DNA of 64,000 bases from Paenibacillus sp. PvR098 (GTDB lineage: Bacteria; Bacillota; Bacilli; Paenibacillales; NBRC-103111), in the NCBI RefSeq assembly GCF_017833255.1, contig NZ_JAFIBU010000001.1:3962501-4026500 (forward strand), written 5' to 3'. Shown here in pieces: positions 16,389 to 25,010 of this stretch (position 1 is the first letter of the stretch; each line of letters starts with the position of its first letter). Below the pieces are notes generated by a model that saw nothing but the letters and a program-made list of their open reading frames with translations, had not been told where the DNA came from and searched no databases. Both the position numbers and the translations under genes were made by a program.

Positions 16389-17778
16389 ATGATAGAAGCA
16401 GCAACAGCTTCAAAACCGCCTGACGCCGCGTCTATGGAGCTGCGCAGAACGGCGCCTTGGATTATGTTCATTATCTTTTTTAGCGTGTTGAATGAAACGT
16501 TGTTTAACGTGTCCACGCCTAGCATCGCTGCACAATACGGCCTTACGCCGTCGGGAGTCAGCTGGATGTTGACGACATTTATCATCTTTTTTGGTATTGG
16601 TTCTGTCATTTATGGGAAGCTCTCGGACATTTACAGTTTGAAGAAGCTGATTGTAATTGGCATCCTGATTTATAATGTGGGGTCGGTGCTCGGTTTCGTC
16701 TTTCAATCTTCTTACGCACTTGTTATTTTTTCGAGAGCGATTCAAGGAGCGGGAGCATCGGCCATACCGGCGCTCATCATGGTGGTCGTAGTAAGATATT
16801 TTTCCATAGAGGATCGGGGAAAAGTATTCGGCATTTTGAATTCAACGATCGCTTTGGCCATAGGCGTAGGACCCGTGATCGGCGGTTTCGTGTCCGCTGC
16901 ATACCATTGGTCGTTCTTGTTTCTGATCCCGCTGTGTACGCTGATCTCCATCCCGTTCTTCCGTAGGTCGCTTCCCGAGGAAGAGGTGCGTGAGGGGAAG
17001 GTGGATGTGCCCGGAGCGATCTTGATCGGACTTGGGGTGGGCGGCATGATTCTGTTTTTCTCTGAGCTCCGCTGGTACTGGCTGGCTGCCGGGGGGGGGG
17101 CTGCTCGCTTGGTTTGTTATTCACATCCGACGGGCCAAGCATCCGTTCATCGAGCCTTCTTTGCTGCGCAACCGACTGTTCCGCAGCGGATTGATTGTCG
17201 GTTTTATTATTTTCTGTACGGTTATGGGTATTATGTTTGCTGTCCCGCTTATGCTGAGCGGCGTCAAAGGACTGAGTACGGATATGATCGGCTGGGTGCT
17301 GTTTCCTAGTGCAATCAGTGCGGTCTTATTCGGACCGATTGGCGGAGGCTTGGCGGACAAAAAAGGAAATCCTTTTGTCGTAACGATCGGCGTTGCTCTG
17401 CTCATCAGCAGTCTGCTGCTCGTTTCCACCTTGATTTCGTTTCAACCTTGGCTGATTTCCATTTCCATGGTGCTCACTTACATTGGTTTTTCTTTCATTC
17501 AGACGGCGATTGCGAACAGTGTATCCCAGACGCTATCGCCACAGGAAACGGGTATCGGAATGGGGCTGTTTAATCTCGTCGGCTTCATTTCCGGAGCGGT
17601 CGGAACAGCCGTGGTTGGCCGGGCGCTGGATGAGAAGCTGTTCAGCTTTCCCTTGAACCCGCTTGTGACGGATTCCGGTGCTTGGATGTATAGCAACCTG
17701 CTGCTCTTGTTCTCGCTCATCATTATGGTCGGAGCCACTGTGTATTATCTGAGCTACGGCAGAGCGGCAAAAAGTTAA
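16389..17778 (+). pseudogene. TetL/QacA-like MFS efflux transporter, frameshifted at a G10 tract
   Basis: Two frames together make a full 14-helix DHA2-type drug exporter. The first, from ATG 16389 behind AAAGGAG, gives FSVLNETLFNVSTPSIAAQYG, SDIYSLKKLIVIGILIYNVGS, the motif C-like ALAIGVGPVIGG and PFFRRSLPEEE, all closely parallel to TetL/TetK. Ten consecutive G at 17091-17100 then throw the reading out of frame to a stop at 17309. Dropping one G joins it to the second frame: LLAWFVIHIRRAKHPFIEPSLLRNRL and onward to 17778 (VPLMLSGVKGLSTDMIGWVLFP, GIGMGLFNLVGFISG). All later motifs are intact, so the break is recent, a phase-variable switch, or a sequencing error. The likely substrate class is tetracycline or a similar drug. 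Confidence 0.8.
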
Positions 17779-17790
17779 TATGACAAAAGC

Positions 17791-17822
17791 AAGAGCCCTG
17801 TGCGTGGCGGCACAGGGCTCTT
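17791..17822. terminator. Bidirectional terminator
   Basis: A perfect 13-bp stem AAGAGCCCTGTGC / GCACAGGGCTCTT (17791-17822) around GTGGCG lies between the convergent pump gene and the repeat-protein gene. Confidence 0.85.
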
Positions 17823-17826
17823 GGTC

Positions 17827-18765
17827 TTACCTGAAACAGAAAAATGATTCTACGCGGCGCAAATCAAGTCCGAAGTATACCCAGAATCCGTAAGGCCCGT
17901 AACCGTACCAACGGTAACCGGCCAGAGAGTTACGGTCCACACGTGTAAGATATATCCAATATTGTTCCCCGTTGGTCTGCCAGATGTAGACGAACCGGAA
18001 CCGGCATCTGCGGATTCCGCCGGGGTCCACCGCATATAGTTGAACCGGTTTTTGCGGTATGAAGGAAGGAGGGGCGGATTGGGGAGCGCCGGTTTGGCCT
18101 GCTCCAGGGCCCGGCATCCCGCCTGGGAATCCGCCCGGCTGAGTACCCGGGAATCCGCCTGGGAACCCACCCGGCTGAGTACCGGGCATCCCGCCTGGGA
18201 ATCCGCCCGGCTGAGTACCCGGCATCCCGCCTGGGAATCCGCCCGGCTGAGTACCCGGCATCCCGCCTGGGAACCCGCCCGGCTGAGTAACTGGCATCCC
18301 GCCTGGAAATCCGCCCGGCTGAGTACCCGGCATCCCGCCTGGGAATCCGCCCGGCTGAGTGCCCGGCATCCCGCCTGGGAATCCGCCCGGCTGAGTACCC
18401 GGCATCCCGCCTGGGAATCCGCCCGGCTGAGTACCCGGCATCCCGCCTGGAAATCCGCCCGGCTGAGTACCCGGCATCCCGCCTGGAAATCCGCCCGGCT
18501 GAGTACCCGGCATCCCGCCTGGAAATCCGCCCGGCTGAGTGCCCGGCATCCCGCCTGGAAATCCGCCCGGCTGAGTACCCGGGAATCCGCCCGGCTGAGT
18601 GCCCGGGAATCCGCCCGGCTGAGTGCCCGGGAATCCGCCCGGCTGAGTGCCCGGGAATCCGCCTAGGAACCCACCCGGCTGAGTACCCGGCATCCCGCCT
18701 GGGAATCCGCCTGGAAACCCGGGGATACCTCGGTACGGATCGTAATAAGGATCGAAATAAACCAT
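17827..18765 (-). CDS. Collagen-like [12 protein letters not shown] repeat protein
   Basis: A 312-residue low-complexity protein. After [20 protein letters not shown] it consists of about 16 units built on [12 protein letters not shown], some shortened to GGFPGTQP, then a linker [20 protein letters not shown] and a non-repetitive C-terminal domain of about 75 residues rich in Tyr, Arg, Trp and Phe ([25 protein letters not shown]). No signal peptide is visible. The ATG at 18765 is chosen over a GTG two codons earlier because AAAGGAG then lies eight bases away. Gly-Pro-rich repeat proteins with aromatic tails occur on Bacillales spores and surfaces; a spore coat or exosporium role is only a guess. 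Confidence 0.75.
   Translation of the reverse strand: MVYFDPYYDPYRGIPGFPGGFPGGMPGTQPGGFLGGFPGTQPGGFPGTQPGGFPGTQPGGFPGTQPGGFPGGMPGTQPGGFPGGMPGTQPGGFPGGMPGTQPGGFPGGMPGTQPGGFPGGMPGTQPGGFPGGMPGTQPGGFPGGMPGTQPGGFPGGMPVTQPGGFPGGMPGTQPGGFPGGMPGTQPGGFPGGMPGTQPGGFPGGFPGTQPGGFPGGMPGPGAGQTGAPQSAPPSFIPQKPVQLYAVDPGGIRRCRFRFVYIWQTNGEQYWIYLTRVDRNSLAGYRWYGYGPYGFWVYFGLDLRRVESFFCFR
18108..18720. repeat. 36-bp tandem repeat array within the collagen-like gene
   Basis: The coding sequence repeats a 36-bp unit (12 codons), interrupted by 24-bp short units around 18565-18660. Copies differ at only a few third-codon positions (GGGAATCC versus GGAAATCC, GTACCC versus GTGCCC), so the array is nearly homogeneous and likely to vary in copy number by slippage or recombination. 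Confidence 0.9.
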
Positions 18766-18927
18766 TTGCACATCTCCTTTTATCTTAACTAGGCAGGCGT
18801 CGTTATGTACGAATGCCTATTGACAGTACCAATATATGTCATGGGTACTTAAAGGTGACTAAGAAATGGGAGATGCTCGGTTCTTTTCAACTGCACTCGT
18901 CCTTACTGGAGACTGCGTCTGGGAACT

Positions 18928-20340
18928 TCAGATGATAAACATAGCTACGATTGTCGTTACGATCAATCCTAACACAACTGGCTTCAGGTTCCGCCTTGCC
19001 AATTCAAAAGGATCCACGCCGCAAATCGCGGCAGCAGGAATGAGCGCCCAAGGAATGAGCGTGCCCCCGCCGACCCAGATCGCTGCGATCTGACCGAGCG
19101 CAGTCAGCGTGGCAATACCGCTGCCGATGGCGGTGGAGAACAGGTTGGCGATGGAGCCGGCCAAAGAGATCCCGGAGAAGCCGGAGCCGTCCAGCCCGGT
19201 GATAGCGCCTACCGTTGTCAGGGTAATGGCGCCGACCGCTTGGTTCAGCGGAACCGTGTTTGCTAATGCATAGCCGAGGTCGTTCACGATTCCATGGGAG
19301 CTTTCTGGGAGTACTTTACCAAAGATCTCTGTGAACGCTGAATCACCCAAGTAGAAGAAAGCTGCTATTGGGATGACGGGCCCGAATACCCGAAAGCCGA
19401 ACAGGAAGCCCTCAATGAGATCAGCGGTCGCTCGCTCCAAGCCTTGCCCGCGGTGAGCGAGCAGCGAGATGAGCAGCATCGCAAGCAAGGCTGTGCCGCC
19501 AACCAGAGCGGTAGCGTCCCCCCCCTGCAGATCGAATGCGAACATCGCCGCGACGTCGGCAACGAACAGAAGCGGAATCAGAATAGCCAGTACCCTCCGG
19601 CTAACAGGAGTAAGCTTTGAAGCTAGCTCTTCCTTGGGAGTCGTGCTAACCGCTGCCGGCGCTTCTGCCAAGCTCCCGGGTGCAAGCTTACCGTTTCGCA
19701 TGTCGCGCCGCAGCATCCAAAAAGCGGTGATCGTCGTCACAGCACCCATCACAATGACAAGGGGCACGCTAGCTTCTAGTACATCGGCTACGGGAATGCC
19801 CGCCGCATCGGCGGTCAGCTTCGGCGCTCCTTGAATAATGTAGTCACCCGACAAAGCGATACCGTGCCCGAACAGATTCATCGACATCGCTACGCCTAGC
19901 GCTGGAAGACCCACCCGCAGGGCTACGGGGAGCAGAACGGCCCCTACTAAGGCTACTGCTGGAGAAGGCCAAAAAAAACAAGAAATCACCATCATGAGGA
20001 TACCGATGACCCAGTAGGCCAGCGAGGGCGTCCGGATCAACCTGGTAAACGGCGAAATCATCACTTCATTGATGCCTGTGTGAGTCAGTACTTTACTCAT
20101 CGATACAATGATCGAGATGATCAGAATGGTGCCGAGCAGCTCTTGAATCGCATAAATAAAGCTGTTGAACACTCCGCTGACCGAAGCGTGCAGAGATTGC
20201 GTAGAGAGCAGACCAAGAACCAAAATACCCGTAATACACAAAATACTTGTGTCCCGTCGCATCACCATAAAACCGATGATCAACAAAATAAATGAGAGAT
20301 ACACCCAATGCAGCGAAATTAACGAGACGTCCACACTCAT
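18928..20340 (-). CDS. Ion-transporter-superfamily permease
   Basis: A 470-residue membrane protein with about 11-12 predicted helices and two re-entrant-like segments, GHGIALSGDYIIQGAPKLT and NTVPLNQAVGAITLTTVGAITG, placed in the two halves. This layout is that of the IT superfamily (GntP, DcuC, NhaC relatives) that moves organic anions or Na+/H+. A hydrophilic loop (RNGKLAPGSLAEAPAAVSTTPKEELASKL) divides the halves. The substrate is not assignable. GGAGGTGG lies directly ahead of the ATG. It has no obvious partner genes; the next gene on the same strand, upstream, is a HAD phosphatase 200 bases away. Confidence 0.75.
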   Translation of the reverse strand: MSVDVSLISLHWVYLSFILLIIGFMVMRRDTSILCITGILVLGLLSTQSLHASVSGVFNSFIYAIQELLGTILIISIIVSMSKVLTHTGINEVMISPFTRLIRTPSLAYWVIGILMMVISCFFWPSPAVALVGAVLLPVALRVGLPALGVAMSMNLFGHGIALSGDYIIQGAPKLTADAAGIPVADVLEASVPLVIVMGAVTTITAFWMLRRDMRNGKLAPGSLAEAPAAVSTTPKEELASKLTPVSRRVLAILIPLLFVADVAAMFAFDLQGGDATALVGGTALLAMLLISLLAHRGQGLERATADLIEGFLFGFRVFGPVIPIAAFFYLGDSAFTEIFGKVLPESSHGIVNDLGYALANTVPLNQAVGAITLTTVGAITGLDGSGFSGISLAGSIANLFSTAIGSGIATLTALGQIAAIWVGGGTLIPWALIPAAAICGVDPFELARRNLKPVVLGLIVTTIVAMFII

Positions 20341-20547
20341 CCACCTCCATTAGACAAAAGCCTACTGCTTTTGTAATACAGCGTATGCAGAGCGGGGGAA
20401 AGGGTGAGAACATGCTCTAATGAGAAGATAGCTTGGGATGAGCGAGATCTTATACAACGACAAACAAACCCAGTCTCACTTTCACTGGAATATCTTTTCC
20501 AATTTAGTGGGGCCAGGTTCGTTATGGGCAAGCTAACTGATAATTTT

Positions 20548-21348
20548 TTAAACGGTTTGCAAAATAAATTTCTCTACGACATGCTTGATTCCGTCGTCAT
20601 TGTTGCTCAGCGTGACGTAGTCGGCGATTTCCTTCAGCGCGTCAACGGCGTTCCCCATCGCGACACCGAGTCCGGCTGCCTCCAGCATCTCGCGATCGTT
20701 CCAGCTGTCGCCGATCGCGATGATTTGCGATAGCTCCAGTCCAAAATGCTCCGCCACATGAGATAAGGCGTGTCCCTTGGTCCCCTCCGCATGTACGATC
20801 TCCAGAAAATGAGGCTTTGACTTCGTAATATGCACTTTGCCGCCAAGAAGCTCGCGCAATTGCAGGGCCACACGGTCCAGCACCTCGGGGTCGTCGATGA
20901 TCAGCAGTTTGGTGGACGGCATCGAGATGAGTTTTTCAAAATCGGGGTAAACGGAATACGGAATATTAGATAGTGCTGCGTACGCTTCTGCCTTCTCGTT
21001 GTTTTCCTTCACGTACAGCACATCGTCCACATAAGTTTGCAGATGGAGGCCATGACTACCGCAGAACTCGAAGATGGTTCTGGCAGCATCCACGGGCACG
21101 GTCCTTTTGTACAGGACCTGACCGTCGATCGCGTTCTTGACAAGCGAGCCCTGATACGTGATCAGCGGCACATTCAGCGCGAGCTGGCCGGCCAGCTGCT
21201 TGGCGGAAGCATACATGCGGCCGGTAGCCAGCGTAACGATAACGCCTTGAGACATAGCGGCGGCGAGCGCCTGCCTGGTTCCTTCCGTAATTTGTTTCTC
21301 ATCGTTAATCAGCGTATCGTCTATGTCGATAGCAAGCATTTTGTACAT
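20548..21348 (-). CDS. Cof-type HAD-IIB phosphatase
   Basis: A 266-residue HAD hydrolase of the Cof/YbjI group, acting on sugar phosphates or pyridoxal phosphate in characterised members. Motif I is AIDIDDTLINDEKQIT, motif II TLATGRMYAS, motif III lysine is in the HITKSKPHFLEIVHAEGTKG segment, and motif IV is IAIGDSWNDREMLEAAGLGVAMGNA. The C2B cap lies in between. The ATG at 21348 is preferred over the GTG four codons upstream, which sits directly on the GGGAG site. It lies alone on its strand, divergent from the MarR gene. Confidence 0.93.
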   Translation of the reverse strand: MYKMLAIDIDDTLINDEKQITEGTRQALAAAMSQGVIVTLATGRMYASAKQLAGQLALNVPLITYQGSLVKNAIDGQVLYKRTVPVDAARTIFEFCGSHGLHLQTYVDDVLYVKENNEKAEAYAALSNIPYSVYPDFEKLISMPSTKLLIIDDPEVLDRVALQLRELLGGKVHITKSKPHFLEIVHAEGTKGHALSHVAEHFGLELSQIIAIGDSWNDREMLEAAGLGVAMGNAVDALKEIADYVTLSNNDDGIKHVVEKFILQTV

Positions 21349-21449
21349 CGTCTTACCCACTCCCGTTTTCTATAATAGCCCTCATTATATCGCAACCTAA
21401 GGTGGATGGAAACGGATGGTTTTGCTGCTGATCGCATGAACACCTTGTG

Positions 21450-21510
21450 TTGACAATAAACGAACGAAGGAGTATATTTATCTTAAATTAAAGAATATTA
21501 AATTTAAGAT
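21450..21510 (+). promoter_or_regulatory. Promoter and palindromic operator of the marR-dioxygenase operon
   Basis: TTGACA (21450-21455) and TATATT (21473-21478) are 17 bases apart. Immediately downstream ATCTTAAATT (21480-21489) and AATTTAAGAT (21501-21510) form a perfect 10-bp inverted repeat over the transcription start. MhqR/OhrR-type MarR repressors bind comparable ATCT-AT-rich-AGAT palindromes, which suggests autoregulation by the next gene. Confidence 0.75.
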
Positions 21511-21537
21511 ATATGTTTTGGGGATGAATAAAATAAA

Positions 21538-22002
21538 ATGAATGATCTGAACGGGTTGCAAGCACTGGATAATCGGGAGCTATCATTAAAATTGCTGGTT
21601 GTGCTTTCTAAGGCATACAAAGTGGTGATGGACCGCGCGATGAGGGATATGAAAAAATACGGTCTTTCCGCGACGGAATTTACTGTGCTGGAACTGCTGT
21701 ATCATAAGGGAAGAATCCCCCTTCAGCAGATCGGTGACAAAATTTTGGTGACCAGCGGAAGCATCACCTACAATATCGACAAGCTGGAAAAGAAAGGATA
21801 CCTAAACCGCGTTCCGTGCTCCGAAGATCGCAGAGTGACGTACGCCGTCATCGCTGATAAGGGAACCGATTTGTTCCATACGATTTTTCCGGATCATGCG
21901 AACGTGATTGAGTCTATCATGCAGGGGCTCGCGCCCGAGGAAAAAAGGGATGCCATCGAGCTGTTAAAAAAACTGGGGCTGGAAGCCCAGAAAATCGAGT
22001 GA
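21538..22002 (+). CDS. MarR-family repressor, MhqR-like
   Basis: A 154-residue MarR protein. The winged helix runs through YGLSATEFTVLELLYHKGRIPLQQIGDKILVTSGSITYNIDKLEKKGYLNRVPCSEDRRVTYAVIADKG and closely resembles Bacillus MhqR, the sensor of methylhydroquinone and catechol stress. Cysteine appears in RVPCSEDRR; MhqR itself is usually thought to respond to ligand rather than thiol oxidation. It is the first gene of a run with an extradiol-type dioxygenase, an esterase-like hydrolase and a flavin reductase, matching the mhq regulon of B. subtilis in content. A perfect palindrome covers its own start site. Confidence 0.85.
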   Translation: MNDLNGLQALDNRELSLKLLVVLSKAYKVVMDRAMRDMKKYGLSATEFTVLELLYHKGRIPLQQIGDKILVTSGSITYNIDKLEKKGYLNRVPCSEDRRVTYAVIADKGTDLFHTIFPDHANVIESIMQGLAPEEKRDAIELLKKLGLEAQKIE

Positions 22003-22054
22003 AGGTGTTTTGATCTATCTGGTGGACAGGTAAAAATATAGAGGAGTGGATCAT

Positions 22055-23002
22055 ATGCCGCAGCAAACTGCAGGAATTCATCATATTACAGCTTTTGTAA
22101 CAGACGCACAGGAAAACGTTGATTTCTACGCCGGGGTGCTTGGCCTCAGGCTCGTCAAAAAGACGATTAACTTTGACGCGCCGGAGGTGTACCATCTGTA
22201 TTTCGGCAATGAGACGGGAAGCCCGGGCACAGCGATCACTTTTTTCCCATGGGCTAATGCAAGACGGGGCCGTATTGGTGGAGGTCAGGTCGGAACGACC
22301 ACCTTTGTCGTTCCGCCAGGCGCATTGGGCTTTTGGGAGGATCGCTTGCAGAAATTGAATATATCGTATTCACGGACGGAGAGGTTCTCCGAAGAATATC
22401 TTCAATTTAAGGATAGTGACAGCCTTCAACTTGAGCTTGTAGAGCGGGAAGAAGGTCCCCGGAGTCAATGGTCGTTCGGGGGTGTTACGCCGGACAAAGC
22501 GATTAAAGGCTTTGGAGGTGCCGTGCTCTTTAGTACTGCTCCTGACCAAACCATGAACCTGCTTGAGCATGTGATGGGGCTTGAAAAGGAAGGGGAAGAA
22601 GGGGGCTTTGTCCGGTTTCGGGCCGTAGGCGATCTGGGCAACGTGATTGATGTCAATGCTGTGGCTATGGGCTCAGGCCAAGGCGGTGCAGGTACCGTTC
22701 ATCATATTGCATGGCGTGCGAAGGATGACCAGGATCATCAATTATGGAGAAATCATATTTTGCAGAGCGGGTTTCAACCGACCCCTATTGTGGACCGGCA
22801 ATATTTCAATGCGATTTATTTCCGTGAAGAAGGGGGAATCCTTTTTGAAATCGCTACGGATCCCCCAGGATTCGCGCTGGATGAGGATGCTGACGCATTA
22901 GGAGAAAAGCTGATGCTTCCCGAATGGTTTGAACCGCAACGTGCCGCTATTGAACAGGGGCTGCCGCCTATTCAAATTCGTGTTTTGGGAGAGGATAAAT
23001 AA
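22055..23002 (+). CDS. Ring-cleaving (extradiol-type) dioxygenase, MhqO/MhqE-like
   Basis: A 315-residue vicinal-oxygen-chelate protein with two repeated modules. Metal ligands are expected in GIHHITAFVTDAQENVDFY (His), TVHHIAWRAKD (His) and GGILFEIATDPPGF (Glu). Family members in Bacillus are induced by quinones and hydroquinones and annotated as ring-cleaving dioxygenases. ATG 22055 is chosen since GAGGAG lies eight bases before it; a GTG three codons earlier overlaps that site. The stop codon overlaps the start of the next gene (TAATG), showing tight coupling. Confidence 0.88.
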   Translation: MPQQTAGIHHITAFVTDAQENVDFYAGVLGLRLVKKTINFDAPEVYHLYFGNETGSPGTAITFFPWANARRGRIGGGQVGTTTFVVPPGALGFWEDRLQKLNISYSRTERFSEEYLQFKDSDSLQLELVEREEGPRSQWSFGGVTPDKAIKGFGGAVLFSTAPDQTMNLLEHVMGLEKEGEEGGFVRFRAVGDLGNVIDVNAVAMGSGQGGAGTVHHIAWRAKDDQDHQLWRNHILQSGFQPTPIVDRQYFNAIYFREEGGILFEIATDPPGFALDEDADALGEKLMLPEWFEPQRAAIEQGLPPIQIRVLGEDK

Positions 23003-23613
23003 TGAAGCATATTTTTCAAAAGGGAACGGATCTTGCTGCACCAACACTAGTGCTCTTACACGGAACGGGCGGTACAGAAAGCGACCTGCTGCCGCTGGCT
23101 GAGATCATTGCGCCGGCTGCCTCCGTACTCAGCGTACGGGGCAATGTGCTTGAGAACGGCATGCCGCGATTTTTCAGACGACTCGCGGAGGGCGTATTTG
23201 ACGAAGAGGATCTGCTGTTGAGGACGCAGGAGCTGGGCGATTTTCTGGACAAAGCCGCAGATGAATATGGATTGGATCGTCTAAATATGGTGGCCGTCGC
23301 ATACTCTAATGGAGCGAATATTGCGGGAAGTCTCTTATTTCATCACAAAGATTCGTTAAAAGGAGCCATTCTTCACCATCCGATGGTGCCGCGCCGCGGC
23401 GTCGAGCTGCCGGATCTGTCCGGAACACCCGTCTTTATCGGTGCGGGAACAAACGATCCAATCTGCACTCCTCAGGAGACGGAAGATTTACAAGCGTTAC
23501 TAGCAGGCGCAGGCGCATCCGTTACGCTGCACTGGGAACATCGGGGCCATCAGCTTACGAGCTCGGAAGTGCATGCTGCTGCGGCTTGGTACAACCAGCA
23601 TTTTGCCAAGTAA
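23002..23613 (+). CDS. Alpha/beta hydrolase, MhqD-like carboxylesterase
   Basis: A 203-residue alpha/beta hydrolase of the phospholipase/carboxylesterase type. LVLLHGTGGTESDLLPLAEIIAP forms the oxyanion-hole HG motif; the nucleophile elbow reads AVAYSNGANIAGSLLF, with serine in the expected G/A-x-S-x-G-like context; acid and histidine follow in GAGTNDPICTPQET and HRGHQLTSSEV. MhqD is the B. subtilis counterpart in the quinone-response operon. It overlaps the dioxygenase gene by one base. Confidence 0.88.
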   Translation: MKHIFQKGTDLAAPTLVLLHGTGGTESDLLPLAEIIAPAASVLSVRGNVLENGMPRFFRRLAEGVFDEEDLLLRTQELGDFLDKAADEYGLDRLNMVAVAYSNGANIAGSLLFHHKDSLKGAILHHPMVPRRGVELPDLSGTPVFIGAGTNDPICTPQETEDLQALLAGAGASVTLHWEHRGHQLTSSEVHAAAAWYNQHFAK

Positions 23614-23649
23614 TACGAAAGTAACAATGAGCCGAAAGGGGAATGGACT

Positions 23650-24261
23650 TTGATATCTATTGATCCGGCAAGCCAGAGCGATAAGGATAACTATAAGCTG
23701 CTTATTGGGAGCATTATACCTAGGCCAGTTGCGCTTACCACAACCCTCTCGAAAGAGGGGGTCTTGAACGCGGCGCCATTCAGTTATTTTAATATTGTTA
23801 CATCAAGTCCCCCCATGGTATCCGTCTCGGTGCAGCGCAATAAGGGTCTGCTTAAAGATACGGCTAGGAATGCGCAGGACACGGGCGCTTTTGTCGTTCA
23901 TATCAGTGACGAAACGTACGTTGAGGAAATGAATCAAACGTCAGCGAGCTTAGGGCCCGAGGAAAGCGAGGTTCAATATGCAGGTCTTACTCCGATCCCA
24001 AGCGAGAAGGTGGCGGTCCCGGGTGTAGCCGAAGCGAAAATCCGGATGGAATGTGTGCTTGAACGATCCATTCCGCTGGGGGGGACAGAAACGGCTCCCG
24101 CGTGCGATTTGTTAATTGGCCGGGTCGTGTGCTTTCATATCGCGGAGGAGATCTTTCAGAACGGACATATTGATCCGGAGGGGCTTAAGCCGGTAAGCAG
24201 GCTCGGCGGCAGAGACTATGGCAAGCTGGGAGACATATTTTCGATTGAGCGGCCCGTTTAA
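23650..24261 (+). CDS. Flavin reductase-like FMN-binding protein
   Basis: A 203-residue split-barrel protein of the flavin reductase family. Characteristic segments are IGSIIPRPVALTTTLSKEGVLNAAPFSYFNIVTSSPPMVSVSV, which binds FMN, and the later GRVVCFHIAEEIF. It probably reduces FMN or uses it to reduce a quinone or nitro compound. TTG 23650 is the likely start behind AAAGGGG. It is the last gene of the mhq-like operon. A hairpin lies 34 bases after the stop. Confidence 0.85.
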   Translation: MISIDPASQSDKDNYKLLIGSIIPRPVALTTTLSKEGVLNAAPFSYFNIVTSSPPMVSVSVQRNKGLLKDTARNAQDTGAFVVHISDETYVEEMNQTSASLGPEESEVQYAGLTPIPSEKVAVPGVAEAKIRMECVLERSIPLGGTETAPACDLLIGRVVCFHIAEEIFQNGHIDPEGLKPVSRLGGRDYGKLGDIFSIERPV

Positions 24262-24294
24262 GCTAACGAACGAGAATGAAGCGGACAAAAAAAG

Positions 24295-24322
24295 AGACCC
24301 ACAAGCAACGGGCCGTGGGTCT
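24295..24322. terminator. Terminator-like hairpin
   Basis: AGACCCAC (24295-24302) and GTGGGTCT (24315-24322) pair perfectly. The T-rich side lies on the minus strand (AAAAAAA before the stem on plus), so its strength for the upstream operon is uncertain. Confidence 0.45.
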
Positions 24323-24432
24323 AAAGTGTATATATTAAAAAGGGGGGTCACTAATAAGTATAGCCGAATATTATTATAGAAAGATGTTTATTAGATTTCA
24401 GTTGTGTTACAAATTTCATTCCGCGTAAACAG

Positions 24433-24470
24433 TTGACTTTCTAATATGTTGAAACTATAATGGTTACAAC
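24433..24470 (+). promoter_or_regulatory. Promoter and Rrf2-type operator of the rrf2 gene
   Basis: TTGACT (24433-24438) and TATAAT (24456-24461) are spaced by 17. The interrupted palindrome GTTGAAACT-ATAAT-GGTTACAAC (24448-24470) covers the -10. A second copy of the same layout, GTTGTAACC-GATCT-GGTTATAAT, lies at 24941-24963 before the oxidoreductase gene. Confidence 0.7.
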
Positions 24471-24485
24471 AAGAGGGTGAAACAT

Positions 24486-24917
24486 ATGAAAAAAATCAGC
24501 AGTCGCTTTTCCATCGCAGTTCACATCTTGTCGCTTGTATCGCTGAGCTCATTACCATGTACATCCGATTTCATAGCATCAAGCGTCAATACGAACCCGG
24601 TTATTATTCGAAGAATTATTGGACAGCTCAAACATGCCGGCTTGGTTTATGTTAAGGCCGGAACCGGGGGAACATACCTGCGAAAAGAACTGGATCAAAT
24701 TACGTTACTTGACGTCTATAAAGCGGTTGAAGTCGTCGAGAAAGGCGATCTTTTTAATTTCCATGAGCATCCTAACCCGGTTTGTCCGGTTGGAGCTAAT
24801 ATCGAATCGGTTCTTCGAAGCAATATGCTGAGGGCTCAGTCTGCAATGGAACAAGAACTGGCTCAAGTTACTTTGAAGCAGCTGGTGACTGAACTTGGCG
24901 AGAAAAAAGGCTCTTGA
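24486..24917 (+). CDS. Rrf2-family transcriptional regulator
   Basis: A 143-residue Rrf2 regulator of the YwnA/HypR kind. The N-terminal winged helix includes SSRFSIAVHILSLVSLS, TSDFIASSVNTNPVIIRRIIGQLKHAGLVYVKAGTGGTYL. Two or three cysteines are present (LSSLPCTSDF and HPNPVCPVGAN), the second in a position seen in redox-sensing HypR-like members, so it may sense disulphide or electrophile stress. There is no CX2-CX-C iron-sulphur cluster motif as in IscR/NsrR. ATG 24486 lies eight bases after GAGGG. It probably represses itself and the adjoining quinone-reductase-like gene through the shared operator. Confidence 0.85.
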   Translation: MKKISSRFSIAVHILSLVSLSSLPCTSDFIASSVNTNPVIIRRIIGQLKHAGLVYVKAGTGGTYLRKELDQITLLDVYKAVEVVEKGDLFNFHEHPNPVCPVGANIESVLRSNMLRAQSAMEQELAQVTLKQLVTELGEKKGS

Positions 24918-24940
24918 ACGAGCTCATTTTTTTCATATGT

Positions 24941-24963
24941 GTTGTAACCGATCTGGTTATAAT
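24941..24963 (+). promoter_or_regulatory. Second Rrf2-type operator, before the oxidoreductase gene
   Basis: GTTGTAACC-GATCT-GGTTATAAT repeats the arm sequence and 5-bp spacing found at 24448-24470. It contains a TATAAT-like -10 (24958-24963), so occupancy would block transcription of the gene at 25011. Confidence 0.7.
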
Positions 24964-25010
24964 ATACTCACTCCTATTAACTACAATCCACTGAAGGGAA
25001 GGATTTTCTC

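Noticed and set aside
18040-18666. A 208-codon open frame on the plus strand through the repeat array, rich in [12 protein letters not shown] units
   Set aside because: It is the antisense shadow of the 36-bp coding repeat, has no ribosome site, and its composition follows from the opposite frame; the minus-strand protein has non-repetitive, better-formed ends.
18108-18720. Regular spaced repeats that might suggest a CRISPR array
   Set aside because: The units are contiguous, in frame and without unique spacers, and there are no cas genes.
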